NCBI GenBank assembly: GCA_031263725.1
Contig: JAISFF010000032.1
Span: forward strand, 1 to 64,000
Source: Lysobacteraceae bacterium
GTDB taxonomy: Bacteria; Pseudomonadota; Gammaproteobacteria; Xanthomonadales; Xanthomonadaceae
Length of the DNA: 64,000 nucleotides
Direction of reading: 5' to 3'
The translations under genes and the position numbers were made by a program. Shown here in pieces: positions 1 to 8,822 of the stretch (positions are counted from its first letter, which is position 1; each line of letters starts with the position of its first letter). The notes beneath the pieces are model-generated. The model saw nothing but the letters and a program-made list of their open reading frames with translations. It was not told the DNA's origin and ran no database searches.

Positions 1-595
1 GCCCAGCGATCCATCGGCAGTGAAGCGAATTCGCTGCCGTTGTCGGTCTGGATGCGTTGCGGCGTCCCGCGTTCTTGCCGAAGTTGTTCGACCACCGCCA
101 CGACATCCTCGCTCTTGAGGCTTTGATCCACGCGGATTGCCAGGCTTTCACGGGTGAAGTTGTCCACTATGGTCAGCACGCGCAGTTTGTGCCCGTCGAA
201 CAAGGCATCGGCCACGAAGTCCATGCTCCAACTCTGGTTTGGGGCTGTGAGCCTGGGTCGCTCCAGACGGTGTGCACTGGCCTTGCGTCGCCGCGGGCGT
301 TTGCTGCGCAGGTTCAAACCCGCCTGCTTGTACAAGCGATAGACCCGCTTGTGATTGACCTGCCAGCCTTCACGCCGCAACAGCACAAAGATGCGTCGGA
401 AGCCATAGCGCACGCGCGTGGCTGCAATTTCCTCGATGCGCTTGAGCAACGGGCCGTCTCCTTTTTCCTTGGGCTGGTAGTACCAGCCGGCATGCCACTG
501 TTTGACCACCGCACAAGCGCGACGAACGCTCACCCGATACCGCTCAATCAAATGGCCAGCCAACTGCTTGCGTTGGGCTGGCCTCAGAGCTTTTT
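1..595 (-). CDS. IS3-family transposase OrfB, partial (3' end outside window)
   Basis: Read from the A-run on the minus strand, the frame is open to the window edge. It encodes an HTH_21-type segment (VRYGFRRIFVLLRREGW) followed by the start of the rve integrase core. I see the first catalytic aspartate region (SWSMDFVADAL) and the second (TDNGSEFASLP). The third catalytic residue (Glu) lies beyond position 1. OrfB has no start codon of its own near the junction and is expected to be made as an OrfAB fusion by -1 frameshifting. It catalyses strand transfer for the element. Confidence 0.85.
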
Positions 596-850
596 TACAA
601 GCACATCCTGCAACATGACCTTGTCCAGACTCAGGTCGGCGACCAGTTGCTTGAGCTTGCGATTCTCCTCTTCGAGCTGACGCAATCGGCGCAACTCGCA
701 GACGCCCAGTCCGCCGTACTTCTTGCGCCAGTGGTAGAACGTGGCCTGGCAGATCCCCGTCTTCCGGCACACCTCCTCGACGGTCGTGCCGGTCTCGGAC
801 TGCTTCAGGGCAAACGCGATCTGCTCTTCGGTGAACTTCGACTTCTTCAT
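584..850 (-). CDS. IS3-family transposase OrfA (HTH_Tnp_1)
   Basis: This 88-residue protein begins MKKSKFTEEQIAFALKQ and has the transposase_8 helix-turn-helix (about residues 5-50) with the usual TFYHWRKKYGG motif. A leucine-rich coiled coil follows (LRQLEEENRKLKQLVADL) and is used for multimerisation. It binds the element ends. The last codons overlap OrfB at the slippery run. A purine-rich AAGGAGA lies about 14 bases before the ATG at 850. Confidence 0.9.
   Translation of the reverse strand: MKKSKFTEEQIAFALKQSETGTTVEEVCRKTGICQATFYHWRKKYGGLGVCELRRLRQLEEENRKLKQLVADLSLDKVMLQDVLVKKL
590..596 (-). promoter_or_regulatory. Slippery heptamer for -1 frameshift orfA/orfB
   Basis: On the minus strand the sequence is A AAA AAG, placed two codons before the orfA stop. 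Slipping back one base moves ribosomes from OrfA into the OrfB frame (KKALRPAQRKQLAG...). This is the established mechanism in the IS3 family. The position and frame relation are seen directly; efficiency is inferred. Confidence 0.75.
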
Positions 851-1176
851 GGCAACGGGTCTCCTTGGGCCTAAAGTGTCGCCGAATCTCTCTACTTCTG
901 ATGGTCACATTTTACGGGGGGAGGTCAGCACGCGCGCGATGGCACCTTGATCCATCACAGCGATAGCGGATCTCCTGCCGGATCCAGGATGGTATCGCGC
1001 CCCCGATCCACATCCGCTTCATCCCCGAAAGTGATGGCCTCGTACATCGAAGCCATCCCGTGCCTCTTTTGTCTCCCTGTCCACGCTCAAACTGGCAAAT
1101 TCCGGTTCCTTCATCCCGCCGATATGCGTTTTGCCGATACGCGAACCGGGATCATGATCCCGGAGGGCAGGAAACC

Positions 1177-1508
1177 GGTCCGAGTCCGACGAACCGAGGC
1201 AAGCTCGGCAGCAAACGCCACCTTGTCGTAGATGCGCAAGGGGGTTCCTCTGGCGCTCATGAACCGGTGCCAATCGCCATGATTCGATGGCGTTCGCGCA
1301 GACATTGGATGCGATCCCCGTGGTGCCGGGGAAGGGCAGGCCACGCGAACGGCCAGACAACGTGCATGCCGACAAGGGCTACGACTGCCGTCGATGCTGG
1401 GCCGATTTGCGAGGACAGGGCATCATTGTCCGCATTGCCCGCAAAGGTATCGAGAGCAAGGAGTGGTTGGGCCGCCATCGCTGGGTGGTCGAACGTACGC
1501 ATGAATAA
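1177..1508 (+). pseudogene. Degenerate IS5-family transposase fragment
   Basis: Translated pieces match the C-terminal half of IS5-family (IS427-like) DDE transposases, but in different frames. GPSPTNRGKLGSKRHLVVDAQG is in one frame. GVPLALM follows after a shift near 1246. TGANRHDSMAFAQTLDAIP appears after a second shift near 1262 and continues through HADKGYD and the catalytic Glu motif GRHRWVVERTHE. The frame then stops at 1508 where active family members continue with WLARFRRL. The N-terminal half is missing. It is an old remnant with two frameshifts and both ends lost, lying beside the IS3 copy. Confidence 0.75.
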
Positions 1509-2015
1509 AAAGGCATCGAGTGCACTTTGGTTGCTGGCCATATTGGGTTCCAAGCAGCACCAACAAAATCTTGGATCAATGTCTATAGGGAAAGCATCCG
1601 CATGTGTATGGCCAAATCATGTAACCCACCTTTTGGAAACGAATAAGACGTTTGTATTAGATGGCTCGTGCAAACGTTTGGTGATACAGTCCGAAAAGAA
1701 AATTCTGGCCGGGAATGCGCTACTTCCTTGCAACGGCGCTATTGGAAGAGGTATATGTAGCAGGTTTGTATCTGTGGAAAACGATGCGGGCACTCGCGAC
1801 GGATACCAAGGAAATGGCAATACGAATCTGAAAAGATGGCCGTCCGTTATTGAGGGTTCCGTATCCGGACTACGGATACTCTTGGGTCGGGCGATAGCCT
1901 TGCATGACGGATTTGCCAGATGGGGCGGCTTTTCCATCTGCCGTGTGGCAATCGCTTTCTGGCAATGAGAATGTGGCATGATGATGTTCACCTGTAAGCT
2001 TCAAGGAGTGGAAGC
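1509..2015 (+). other. Non-coding stretch upstream of the response regulator
   Basis: I see no convincing gene here. Open frames exist on both strands, but their translations have no family features. Base composition is lower in GC than the neighbouring genes, as expected for regulatory or decayed DNA. It holds a 10-base palindrome CAAACGTTTG (about 1672-1681) and a small hairpin GTATCCG-gacta-CGGATAC at 1861-1879. The promoter of the following gene should be in the last 200 bases. A good ribosome site (CAAGGAG) precedes its ATG. Confidence 0.5.
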
Positions 2016-2651
2016 ATGAGTATCAGTATTTATTTGATCGACGATCACACGCTGGTGCGAACCGGATTGAAAATGATCCTAGTGCCGGAAACGGATATCG
2101 AAATCGTCGGAGAAGCCAGTCGTGGCGAGGATGCGCTGCCCGAGATCAGGAAGTTGAAGCCCGATATCGTCCTGTGCGATCTACACCTCCCTGGAATCAG
2201 CGGGTTGGAGGTGACCGAACGCATCGTGCGTGGCGGCTATGGTTGCCGTGTCATCATCGTTTCCGTGCTGGAAGATGGCCCCTTGCCGAAAAAGTTGCTC
2301 GATGTGGGCGCATATGGATATATCGGCAAGGCGGGTGATGCCCAAGAGCTTTTGAATGCGATACGCCGCGTGTTCGAAGGCAAACGCTTCCTCGGTTCCA
2401 GTATTGCGCAGAATATGGCCCTGTCGAATCTGGAGGGTGGAAAGTCGCCATTCGACATGTTGTCGCCGCGGGAACTGGAAGTTGCGATGTTGCTGGCCCA
2501 AGGCTTGCGTCAGGAAAATATCGCCAAGCGTCTCTGTCTCAGTTCCAAGACGGTGAATACGCACAAATCGCGTTTGTTCCAGAAACTGGAAATAACCGAT
2601 ACCGTCACCCTGGTAAGAATGGCGGCTCAGTACGGATTGATTGACCTGTAG
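2016..2651 (+). CDS. gacA: NarL/FixJ-type response regulator, GacA/UvrY-like
   Basis: This 211-residue two-component regulator has an N-terminal receiver domain (about 1-120) with the acidic pair Asp9/Asp10, phospho-acceptor Asp55 (IVLCDLHLPG), Ser83 and Lys105. A LuxR-type helix-turn-helix follows at about 149-205 (LSPRELEVAMLLAQG...SSKTVNTHKSRL). The overall layout, including the SPFDMLSPRELEVA linker and the C-terminal QYGLIDL, is that of GacA/UvrY, which activates small RNAs that titrate RsmA/CsrA. No partner kinase is adjacent, as is usual for gacA. The uvrC/pgsA neighbours common in other bacteria are absent, so the exact orthology is inferred. Transcription ends at the hairpin just downstream. 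Confidence 0.8.
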   Translation: MSISIYLIDDHTLVRTGLKMILVPETDIEIVGEASRGEDALPEIRKLKPDIVLCDLHLPGISGLEVTERIVRGGYGCRVIIVSVLEDGPLPKKLLDVGAYGYIGKAGDAQELLNAIRRVFEGKRFLGSSIAQNMALSNLEGGKSPFDMLSPRELEVAMLLAQGLRQENIAKRLCLSSKTVNTHKSRLFQKLEITDTVTLVRMAAQYGLIDL

Positions 2652-2671
2652 TTTCAAGGGAGATCGGACAA

Positions 2672-2701
2672 AAGAAGCGGCGCCGTTGGGCGCCGCTTCT
2701 T
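2672..2701. terminator. Bidirectional Rho-independent terminator
   Basis: A perfect 13-bp stem AAGAAGCGGCGCC / GGCGCCGCTTCTT encloses the loop GTTG, with T-rich flank (TTGTTT) on the plus side. It lies between the convergent stops of the response regulator (2651) and rne (2792) and can serve both. Confidence 0.9.
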
Positions 2702-2791
2702 GTTTGCCCGTCGGATTCGTTTCAAAATCCTACGGAATTTCGAGCAATATCCCTGATGCGGGATGAATCAGATATTCCATCGCAGGACGTT

Positions 2792-5700
2792 TCAACCATT
2801 CCGCTGGGGATCATCCGATTCGCTTTCGTCGTTTTTCCTGGTTTCCGCCGAGCCTGATGCGATTCCGTCCCTGAGCTTGGACCCGGTTTCAGAGATATCC
2901 ACCTGTATCTCGCCTGCAGCGCTGTCGGAGGCTGCTTCTACCGGCTGGCCTTTATCGGCGGATTCCTGTGGAACAACAGGAGGCAGCGATTCGAACAATC
3001 CAGGAATTTCGACGGTCGTGGCATCGTTGCTATCCGGCGGAACCGTTTCCAGCGCCGATGGGGCGTCGATGATTGGCGCGGTGGAAGCCGAGGAGGTATT
3101 CGTTCCTGTATTGCTCGTTGGAGTGGCATCGGTTTGCGATGCGGAATCCGCCTGGTTCCAGGTTGTGACCGATGTGAAGGCCGAAGCCGGCCTGGCAGCC
3201 GATGCCGCCGTCTCGGCAGGAGACTCAATGGCTGCCGTTGCATCGTCGATGGCCTTGGCGGAATCGACGGGAACCGGGAAGGCGGAACTGTCCCTTGCTT
3301 CCAGCGCCAGCCTGGGCGTATCGGTTGGCGTGGCAGGTCTGTCCATCGTTGCCTGGGTGGAAACGGAAGGTGCCGTTGTAGTGGTGTTGCGCGTGGCCGG
3401 CTGTTTCGGTGCCGAAGCCGATTGCTTGTCTTGCTTGTCTGTTTGCGCCGGGGCAACCGATGCGGCGCCTTCATTCGAAGCTTGTCCTGAAGATTCGACT
3501 CTGATGCTTTCCGTGGATGCAGGCGCGCCGACATCCGTGGACGATGCAGCCGTATTGATGGAAGGCAGGTCATCGAATGCGAATTCGGGCTGATTGCTCA
3601 GAGCCAACGGAATCGCGGCAACGGCGGATGTGGAAGCCGACACAGTATTTACCGTGTCGCCGGCGGTTCTTTCGGAGGCGTTTTCTTCCGAAGCCTGCGG
3701 CGAACCGTTCGCATCTTCTTCATTGCGACGACGACGACGGCCGCCGCGGCGACCACGGCGACGGCGCGAGCCGTTTGTGTTCTCGCCATCGGCACTGTTT
3801 CCGGCTCCTTCGACCGCGACTGCGGATTCGTTGCCGGTACCCGTCATGATTGCTTCGCTGGCAATGATCGGCGTTTCCTGTTGAAGATCGGTCCGTGCCT
3901 GCAGATCCTTGTTGTTTTCCACTACGGCAATGGCAACGGCTGTCTCGGTCGCCACGGCGGTGGCCGCCCTGGTCGTGTTTTCAGAGGCATTGGCTGCTGC
4001 GGCAGCGGCATTCCTGCCGGCGGGTTTTTCCTCGCGCGGCGGCTTGGCCGGCCTGGGCGGTTTTGCCTGCTGCGAGGGCTGCGGCTTGGCCGCGCGCTCG
4101 TTCTGGGCCGCCGGTTTTTGCTGCTGCCGGTCGTTGCTGCCAGCCTGACGCTGCTGGCCACTGTTGCCGCGTCCGCCTTGTTTCTGTCCCTGGCCGTTTT
4201 GCGGCCGGTCGCGATTGTTCTGGTTCTGCGAAGAGCGTGAATCGCGACGCGAACGATCGCCCCGGCCTTGTTGAGGCTGCTTGCCCTGGCGTGCGGGAGG
4301 CGATTTGCGTGATGCTTCCTGCGGCGCGGGTGCGGATTCGCTGGCGCCGAACAGGCGCTTCAACCAGCCCATGACGCCGCCGGAGGAAGCTGTCGGCGTC
4401 TTTTGCGGCGCGGCTGCGGTTGTGCCGCTGTCCTGTTCCGGTTCACTGTGTTGAGGCGCGGGATGCGCGTGCGCGATGTGCGTGATGGCGGGAGCCAGCG
4501 GAATATTGAGCTGACCCTTGGTCAGGGCATGCACGGGAAGCTTGCGCTGGGTGCCGCGCTGGAAACTCGGCTTGGCGCTTTCATCGCCGAGTTCGTTCTC
4601 GCGCAGGCGGGTCACCGCGTAATGAGGCGTTTCCAGGTTCTGGTCGGCCACGATGACCACCGGTACCTCGTTGCGCTTTTCGATATCGGCCAGGGCGCGG
4701 CGCTTTTCGTTGAGCAGGTAGTTGGCGATCTCGACTGGCGCCTGGATCAACACTTGTCCGGTGCTCTCCTTCATCACATGCTCTTCGGCCAGGCGCAGGA
4801 TCGACAGCGACAACGATTCGACGCTGCGCATGCGGCCATGTCCCTCACAGCGCGGACAGACGATCTGGGTGGATTCACCCAGCGACGGTTGCAGGCGCTG
4901 CCGGCTCATTTCGAGCAGGCCGAAGCGCGAGATGCGGCCCACCTGCACGCGGGCGCGGTCGTATCTGAGCGCCTGCTGCAGGCGATTCTCGACTTCGCGC
5001 TGGTGCTTGTTCGAGTTCATGTCGATGAAATCGATCACGACCAGACCGCCGAGGTCGCGCAGGCGCAACTGTCTCGCGGCTTCGTCGGCCGCCTCGAGGT
5101 TGGTCTGCAGCGCGGTTTCCTCGATGTCGCCGCCCTTGGTGGCGCGTGCCGAGTTCACGTCGATGGCGGTCAGCGCTTCGGTCTGATCGACCACGATCGA
5201 GCCGCCGGACGGCAGCCGGACTTGGCGCTCGTAGGCGTCCTCGATCTGCGATTCGATCTGGAAGCGGCTGAACAGCGGGATGTCATCCTTGTAATGCTTG
5301 AGCTTACGCAGGTTCTGCGGCATCACCTGCCGCATGAACTCGCGGGCGTCCTCGTATATTTCCTGGGTATCGACCAGGATCTCGCCGATGTCGGCGCGCA
5401 GATAATCGCGCAACGCCCGGATGATCAGGCGCGATTCCTGATAGATGAGGAACGGCGCCGGCTTGCTGAGCGCCGCTTCGGCGATGCTGCGCCATACGCT
5501 GAGCAGGTAGTCCAGATCCCATTGCAGTTCCTCGGCATCGCGTCCTACTCCGGCGGTGCGGATGATGACGCCCATGTCGTCGGGAATCGCCAGCTTGTCC
5601 ATGGCTTCTTTCAGCGCCGCGCGGTCCTCCCCTTCGATCCGCCGCGATACGCCGCCGGCGCTGGGGGAGTTCGGCATCAGGACCATGTAGCGGCCGGCCA

Positions 5701-6061
5701 GCGAGATGAAGGTGGTCAGGGCGGCACCCTTGTTGCCGCGCTCTTCCTTGTCCACTTGGACCACGACTTCCTGGCCTTCGCGCAGAAGATCGCGCAGGCC
5801 GCCCTTGTTCGGGTCGACGCCGGCCTGGAAGTAATCGCGGGAGATTTCCTTCAGCGGCAGGAAGCCGTGGCGTTCCGCGCCGTAATCGATGAAAGCGGCT
5901 TCGAGCGAAGGCTCGAGACGGGTGATGCGGCCTTTATAGATATTGGATTTGCGTTGCTCTTTGGACGATTGTTCGATGTCGATGTCGTAGAGCGATTGTC
6001 CATCCACGATGGCGACGCGTAATTCTTCTGCCTGCGTCGCATTGATCAGCATGCGTTTCAT
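2792..6061 (-). CDS. rne: Ribonuclease E
   Basis: Endoribonuclease and scaffold of the RNA degradosome, 1089 residues from the chosen ATG at 6061 ([20 protein letters not shown], the canonical start). AGGAA lies upstream of it; the longer open frame upstream is non-conserved. It has an S1 RNA-binding domain (about 35-120), the RNase H-like/DNase I-like catalytic core with metal-binding Asp (TAIDVNSA and VVIDFIDM), and a Zn-link CPRCEGHG. The C-terminal half (about 560-1089) is low complexity: proline/glutamine/arginine-rich, an arginine block near residues 762-780 ([14 protein letters not shown]), then an acidic Ala/Ser/Thr-rich tail. That tail matches the natively unstructured degradosome scaffold of the family. 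It is divergent from rluC, as in many gammaproteobacteria. Confidence 0.97.
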   Translation of the reverse strand: MKRMLINATQAEELRVAIVDGQSLYDIDIEQSSKEQRKSNIYKGRITRLEPSLEAAFIDYGAERHGFLPLKEISRDYFQAGVDPNKGGLRDLLREGQEVVVQVDKEERGNKGAALTTFISLAGRYMVLMPNSPSAGGVSRRIEGEDRAALKEAMDKLAIPDDMGVIIRTAGVGRDAEELQWDLDYLLSVWRSIAEAALSKPAPFLIYQESRLIIRALRDYLRADIGEILVDTQEIYEDAREFMRQVMPQNLRKLKHYKDDIPLFSRFQIESQIEDAYERQVRLPSGGSIVVDQTEALTAIDVNSARATKGGDIEETALQTNLEAADEAARQLRLRDLGGLVVIDFIDMNSNKHQREVENRLQQALRYDRARVQVGRISRFGLLEMSRQRLQPSLGESTQIVCPRCEGHGRMRSVESLSLSILRLAEEHVMKESTGQVLIQAPVEIANYLLNEKRRALADIEKRNEVPVVIVADQNLETPHYAVTRLRENELGDESAKPSFQRGTQRKLPVHALTKGQLNIPLAPAITHIAHAHPAPQHSEPEQDSGTTAAAPQKTPTASSGGVMGWLKRLFGASESAPAPQEASRKSPPARQGKQPQQGRGDRSRRDSRSSQNQNNRDRPQNGQGQKQGGRGNSGQQRQAGSNDRQQQKPAAQNERAAKPQPSQQAKPPRPAKPPREEKPAGRNAAAAAANASENTTRAATAVATETAVAIAVVENNKDLQARTDLQQETPIIASEAIMTGTGNESAVAVEGAGNSADGENTNGSRRRRGRRGGRRRRRNEEDANGSPQASEENASERTAGDTVNTVSASTSAVAAIPLALSNQPEFAFDDLPSINTAASSTDVGAPASTESIRVESSGQASNEGAASVAPAQTDKQDKQSASAPKQPATRNTTTTAPSVSTQATMDRPATPTDTPRLALEARDSSAFPVPVDSAKAIDDATAAIESPAETAASAARPASAFTSVTTWNQADSASQTDATPTSNTGTNTSSASTAPIIDAPSALETVPPDSNDATTVEIPGLFESLPPVVPQESADKGQPVEAASDSAAGEIQVDISETGSKLRDGIASGSAETRKNDESESDDPQRNG

Positions 6062-6483
6062 TGTGTTGTGAGTTCCTGGGGCGCTGATGATCACCGCACG
6101 GAACGTCATGGCGTGTCGCCTCTGGAACCCGCATCCAACCGAAGTCCGGATGCGGCTGGCCGCCTTTCGCGCACGCGCGGTAAGGCGGGTAACCTGGTTT
6201 CCAGCGCTGCAGCACCACGGCGGACCGCGGGAGCGCTTGTGTTTCAAAAAAAATTGACAAGGGCCGCCGGCGCAAGCGCCGTGCGGAGTAAAAATTCAGC
6301 TCAATTGATGCGATAAAAGCACCAAACGATGGCCGGATCCGTCTGCGAGTCGCTAACATGGCCGTCCTGTCGAACGGGCAGCGAATCACGAGTCAAACCG
6401 CAGGTCGGCCAAGACTTCTGGCCACGGGTTACTTCTTCCTGCGGAATCAAACCCTTACATCGTGCGGCGAGTCTAACAGATTA
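6062..6483. promoter_or_regulatory. rne-rluC divergent regulatory region and long rne leader
   Basis: A 422-base gap with no gene. Known rne genes have a long structured 5' UTR used for autoregulation, so much of this is probably rne leader. Read on the minus strand, a GC-rich hairpin (GGCGC-TT-GCGCC around 6268-6279) is followed about 12 bases later by a run of eight T (6245-6253). That layout resembles an attenuator or RNase E cleavage site. TTGACA at 6254-6259 has no good -10 at normal spacing on the plus strand. No promoter could be assigned with confidence. Confidence 0.5.
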
Positions 6484-7461
6484 ATGAGTGGAATGACCGG
6501 ATCTTCTTCACATGAGACGCCCACGGGCGCGAACCGCGCGCGTACCGTGGTCGTGCCGGCCGACAGAGAGGGGCAGCGGCTGGACAATTTCCTGCTGGGA
6601 CAGCTCAAGGGCGCGCCGCGCAGCCTGGTGTACAAGCTGGTCCGCAGTGGTCAGGTGCGCGTCAATGGCGGCCGGGTAAAGGCCGAGCGGCGACTGGAGG
6701 CGGGCGACGAGGTCCGGATTCCACCGGTCCATCTGGCCGAAGCGGGCGACAAGGGAACCCCGTCGCCGGGGCTGATGCGGCGGCTGGAGGCCGCCATCGT
6801 CCACGAGGATGCCCGCCTGTTGGCGCTGAACAAGCCTTCAGGCGTGGCCAGTCACGGCGGCAGCGGCATTTCCTTCGGGGTCATCGAGACCCTGCGGGCC
6901 TTGCGGCCGGGACAGTCGCTGGAGCTGGCGCACCGGTTGGACCGGGATACGTCCGGATTGCTGCTGGTGGCGAAAAAGCGTTCCGCCCTGACCGAACTGC
7001 AGGCGCTGATGCGCGAGGACGGCGGCCTGCAGAAGCGCTACCTGGCCTTGCTGACAGGAAGGATGCCGGATGGCGTGATGACGGTGGATGCACCGCTGCA
7101 CGTCGGATTGCGGCAGGGAGGCGAGCGCCATGTCCAGGTGCGCGCGGATGGCAAGCCGTCGCTCAGCCACTTCCGGGCGCTGGAACGTCGCGGGGGACAT
7201 TCTTATTGCGAGGCGCGCATAGAAACCGGGCGTACCCACCAGATTCGCGTGCATGCCAAACATATCGGGCATCCGGTGGCGGGTGACGACAAGTACGGCG
7301 ATCCGGAGGTGAACCGGCGGCTGCGTGAACGCACCGGACTGCGCCGCCTGTTTCTGCATGCGGCCTCGCTGGAATTCACGCTGGACAATGGCAATGCCCC
7401 TTACGTACTGAACGCGCCGCTTGCGGACGATCTGCGCGAAGCGCTCGACAGGCTGGGCTGA
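6484..7461 (+). CDS. rluC: 23S rRNA pseudouridine(955/2504/2580) synthase RluC
   Basis: A 325-residue RluA-family pseudouridine synthase. It has an N-terminal S4 RNA-binding domain (about 25-90), then the catalytic domain with motif HRLDRDTSGLLL. Asp153 of that motif is the expected nucleophile. GRTHQIRVHAKHIGHPVAGDDKYG is the conserved C-terminal motif region. The start at 6484 is chosen because the 42 residues upstream in the open frame are not family-like. Head-to-head with rne is the classical arrangement and supports RluC rather than RluA or RluD. Confidence 0.93.
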   Translation: MSGMTGSSSHETPTGANRARTVVVPADREGQRLDNFLLGQLKGAPRSLVYKLVRSGQVRVNGGRVKAERRLEAGDEVRIPPVHLAEAGDKGTPSPGLMRRLEAAIVHEDARLLALNKPSGVASHGGSGISFGVIETLRALRPGQSLELAHRLDRDTSGLLLVAKKRSALTELQALMREDGGLQKRYLALLTGRMPDGVMTVDAPLHVGLRQGGERHVQVRADGKPSLSHFRALERRGGHSYCEARIETGRTHQIRVHAKHIGHPVAGDDKYGDPEVNRRLRERTGLRRLFLHAASLEFTLDNGNAPYVLNAPLADDLREALDRLG

Positions 7462-7518
7462 GCCGATACGGTTGCAACCGGATGCGCTGCAAGGACGGTC
7501 GGATTTGGCTGTTCCCGG

Positions 7519-7947
7519 TCAGTTGTCCGTTGTACTGTTTTCGTCCAGTTTGAAGCATTCGTCCGGACGAATCTCCGGTGGGGTGTAATTCACGGGCACC
7601 TGGATGGTCTGCGGGATGGGTTGACCGTTGCGGGTCGCGGCCCGGAATTCCCAGGCCGGAATCTTGTCCAGGGCGGCTTGGTCCAATGCGGGGAAACCGC
7701 TGCTGCGCAGCAGGCTTACCGAGGCGGGTCTGCCTTCGGGTCCCACCACGACACTCAGCAGGACCTCGCCGCCGTTGCCGGCGCAGGCTTCGGTCAGCGG
7801 ATAATCGGGTTTGGGGGTGTCCACGGCCATGACTTCGGTTGGCGGGATGGCGGCGACTTCCGGCTGCGAGGAGGACTTGCCGCACCCGGACAGGGCCAGT
7901 ATCGCGACCGGCAGGACAACGGAAATGTGATACGGAAGGCTTTTCAT
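7519..7947 (-). CDS. Lipoprotein with TonB C-terminal domain
   Basis: A 142-residue protein starting [22 protein letters not shown], a lipoprotein signal with lipobox LSGC (Cys22). The mature part is a TonB C-terminal-type fold (about 45-125), recognisable by [23 protein letters not shown] and [17 protein letters not shown]. TonB domains normally contact outer-membrane receptors, but here there is a lipid anchor instead of a transmembrane helix and proline-rich span. A true energy-transducing role is therefore doubtful. Start selected by signal peptide; GGAG lies about 11 bases upstream. It converges with rluC and is divergent from nfuA. Confidence 0.8.
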   Translation of the reverse strand: MKSLPYHISVVLPVAILALSGCGKSSSQPEVAAIPPTEVMAVDTPKPDYPLTEACAGNGGEVLLSVVVGPEGRPASVSLLRSSGFPALDQAALDKIPAWEFRAATRNGQPIPQTIQVPVNYTPPEIRPDECFKLDENSTTDN

Positions 7948-8127
7948 TGGGGGGATATCTCCAAACAAAGGCACGCGGAGTGCATTCGATTCACCATATC
8001 GGAAGCAGCGCAAAGCGGATGCGAACCGCGCCGTCGCGGCGGATGGGCAAATCCGGCTGAACACAAGGCAGACGTGGCGTTGCCGCTTAAACAAAGTACG
8101 AATACGGACCCCGCTAGAATAGCCGCC

Positions 8128-8724
8128 ATGATTTATATCTCAGACAGCGCGCAGGCGCACTTCCAGAAGTTGATCGAACGAGAGTCGGTGCCCGGACTGG
8201 GCATATTGCTCAGCGCAGTCGATCCGGGGACGGCGCGTGCCGACGCGCGTCTCGAATTCGTCGAACCTTCCGACCTGGCCGGTGACGAATGGGCCATCGA
8301 CTGCAAGGGTTTTGCCCTGTATGTCGCCGCCGATAGCGTGGCCTGGCTGGAAGGGGCCGGAATCGATTACGTGTTCCAGAACGCGAGTACGCAGCTGATC
8401 ATCAAAGCGCCCCGGATCAAGGGCGAAGCGCCGAAGCAGTCGGCGTCCCTGGGCGAGCGCGTGCTGTGGGTGATCGAGCATGAGATCAATCCGCAACTGG
8501 CTCAGCATCGCGGGGAGGTTGCAGTACAGGAAGTGACCACCGATGGCGTGGTGATATTGCGTTTCGGCGGCGGCTGTCACGGTTGCGGGATGGTGGATGT
8601 CACTCTGAAGCAGGGCATCGAAAAAACGCTCAGGGAACGGATCCCGGAGGTGACGGCCGTGCGGGACGCGACGGACCATGACAGTGGGCAGGCTCCCTAT
8701 ATGCCGCGCGGCAAGACCGCCTGA
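8128..8724 (+). CDS. nfuA: Fe-S biogenesis protein NfuA
   Basis: A 198-residue Fe/S carrier that delivers [4Fe-4S] clusters to apo-proteins. It has an N-terminal A-type (degenerate IscA-like) domain, about 1-95, and a C-terminal Nfu domain, about 105-190. The cluster-binding Cys150-x-x-Cys153 is in [16 protein letters not shown]. Length and two-domain order match NfuA of gammaproteobacteria. The ATG at 8128 gives [15 protein letters not shown], the conserved N-terminus. The longer frame upstream runs through the divergent lipoprotein gene and is not used. Confidence 0.95.
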   Translation: MIYISDSAQAHFQKLIERESVPGLGILLSAVDPGTARADARLEFVEPSDLAGDEWAIDCKGFALYVAADSVAWLEGAGIDYVFQNASTQLIIKAPRIKGEAPKQSASLGERVLWVIEHEINPQLAQHRGEVAVQEVTTDGVVILRFGGGCHGCGMVDVTLKQGIEKTLRERIPEVTAVRDATDHDSGQAPYMPRGKTA

Positions 8725-8822
8725 GTCCGGCAGGAAGAACCGGTGACACGGGCGGCGCATGGTCCCAATGGAATGACGATCCGCCCGGCGACGATGCCGC
8801 GCCGTGCGCAGGGAGCGGGGCA

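Larger units (their letters stand above)
1..927 (-). mobile_element. IS3-family insertion sequence, left part cut by window edge
   Basis: Two overlapping reading frames on the minus strand have the standard IS3 plan: a small helix-turn-helix OrfA and a DDE integrase OrfB joined by a slippery A6G run. The outer end reads TGACCTCCCCCCGTAAAATG on the minus strand, ending at 927. The TGAcCT..CCCC form resembles the terminal inverted repeats of the IS407 subgroup. The other end lies beyond position 1, so neither the inverted-repeat pair nor a target duplication can be checked. Both visible frames are intact, so this copy may be active. Confidence 0.85.

Noticed and set aside
1060-1968. 302-codon open frame covering the IS5 remnant and the following gap
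   Set aside because: Only a short part (1177-1245) matches a transposase; the rest is out of frame or unconserved, so it is not a gene.
1617-1991. Possible 124-codon gene on the minus strand before the response regulator
   Set aside because: No family features, no ribosome site, and it covers the expected promoter region.
4403-6022. 539-codon open frame antisense to rne
   Set aside because: It is a GC-driven mirror of the rne S1/catalytic region, with no ribosome site and no family features.
7467-7478. Palindrome CGGTTGCAACCG between rluC and the TonB-domain lipoprotein
   Set aside because: It has no loop or T-run and sits between convergent stops; a chance palindrome is as likely as a site.
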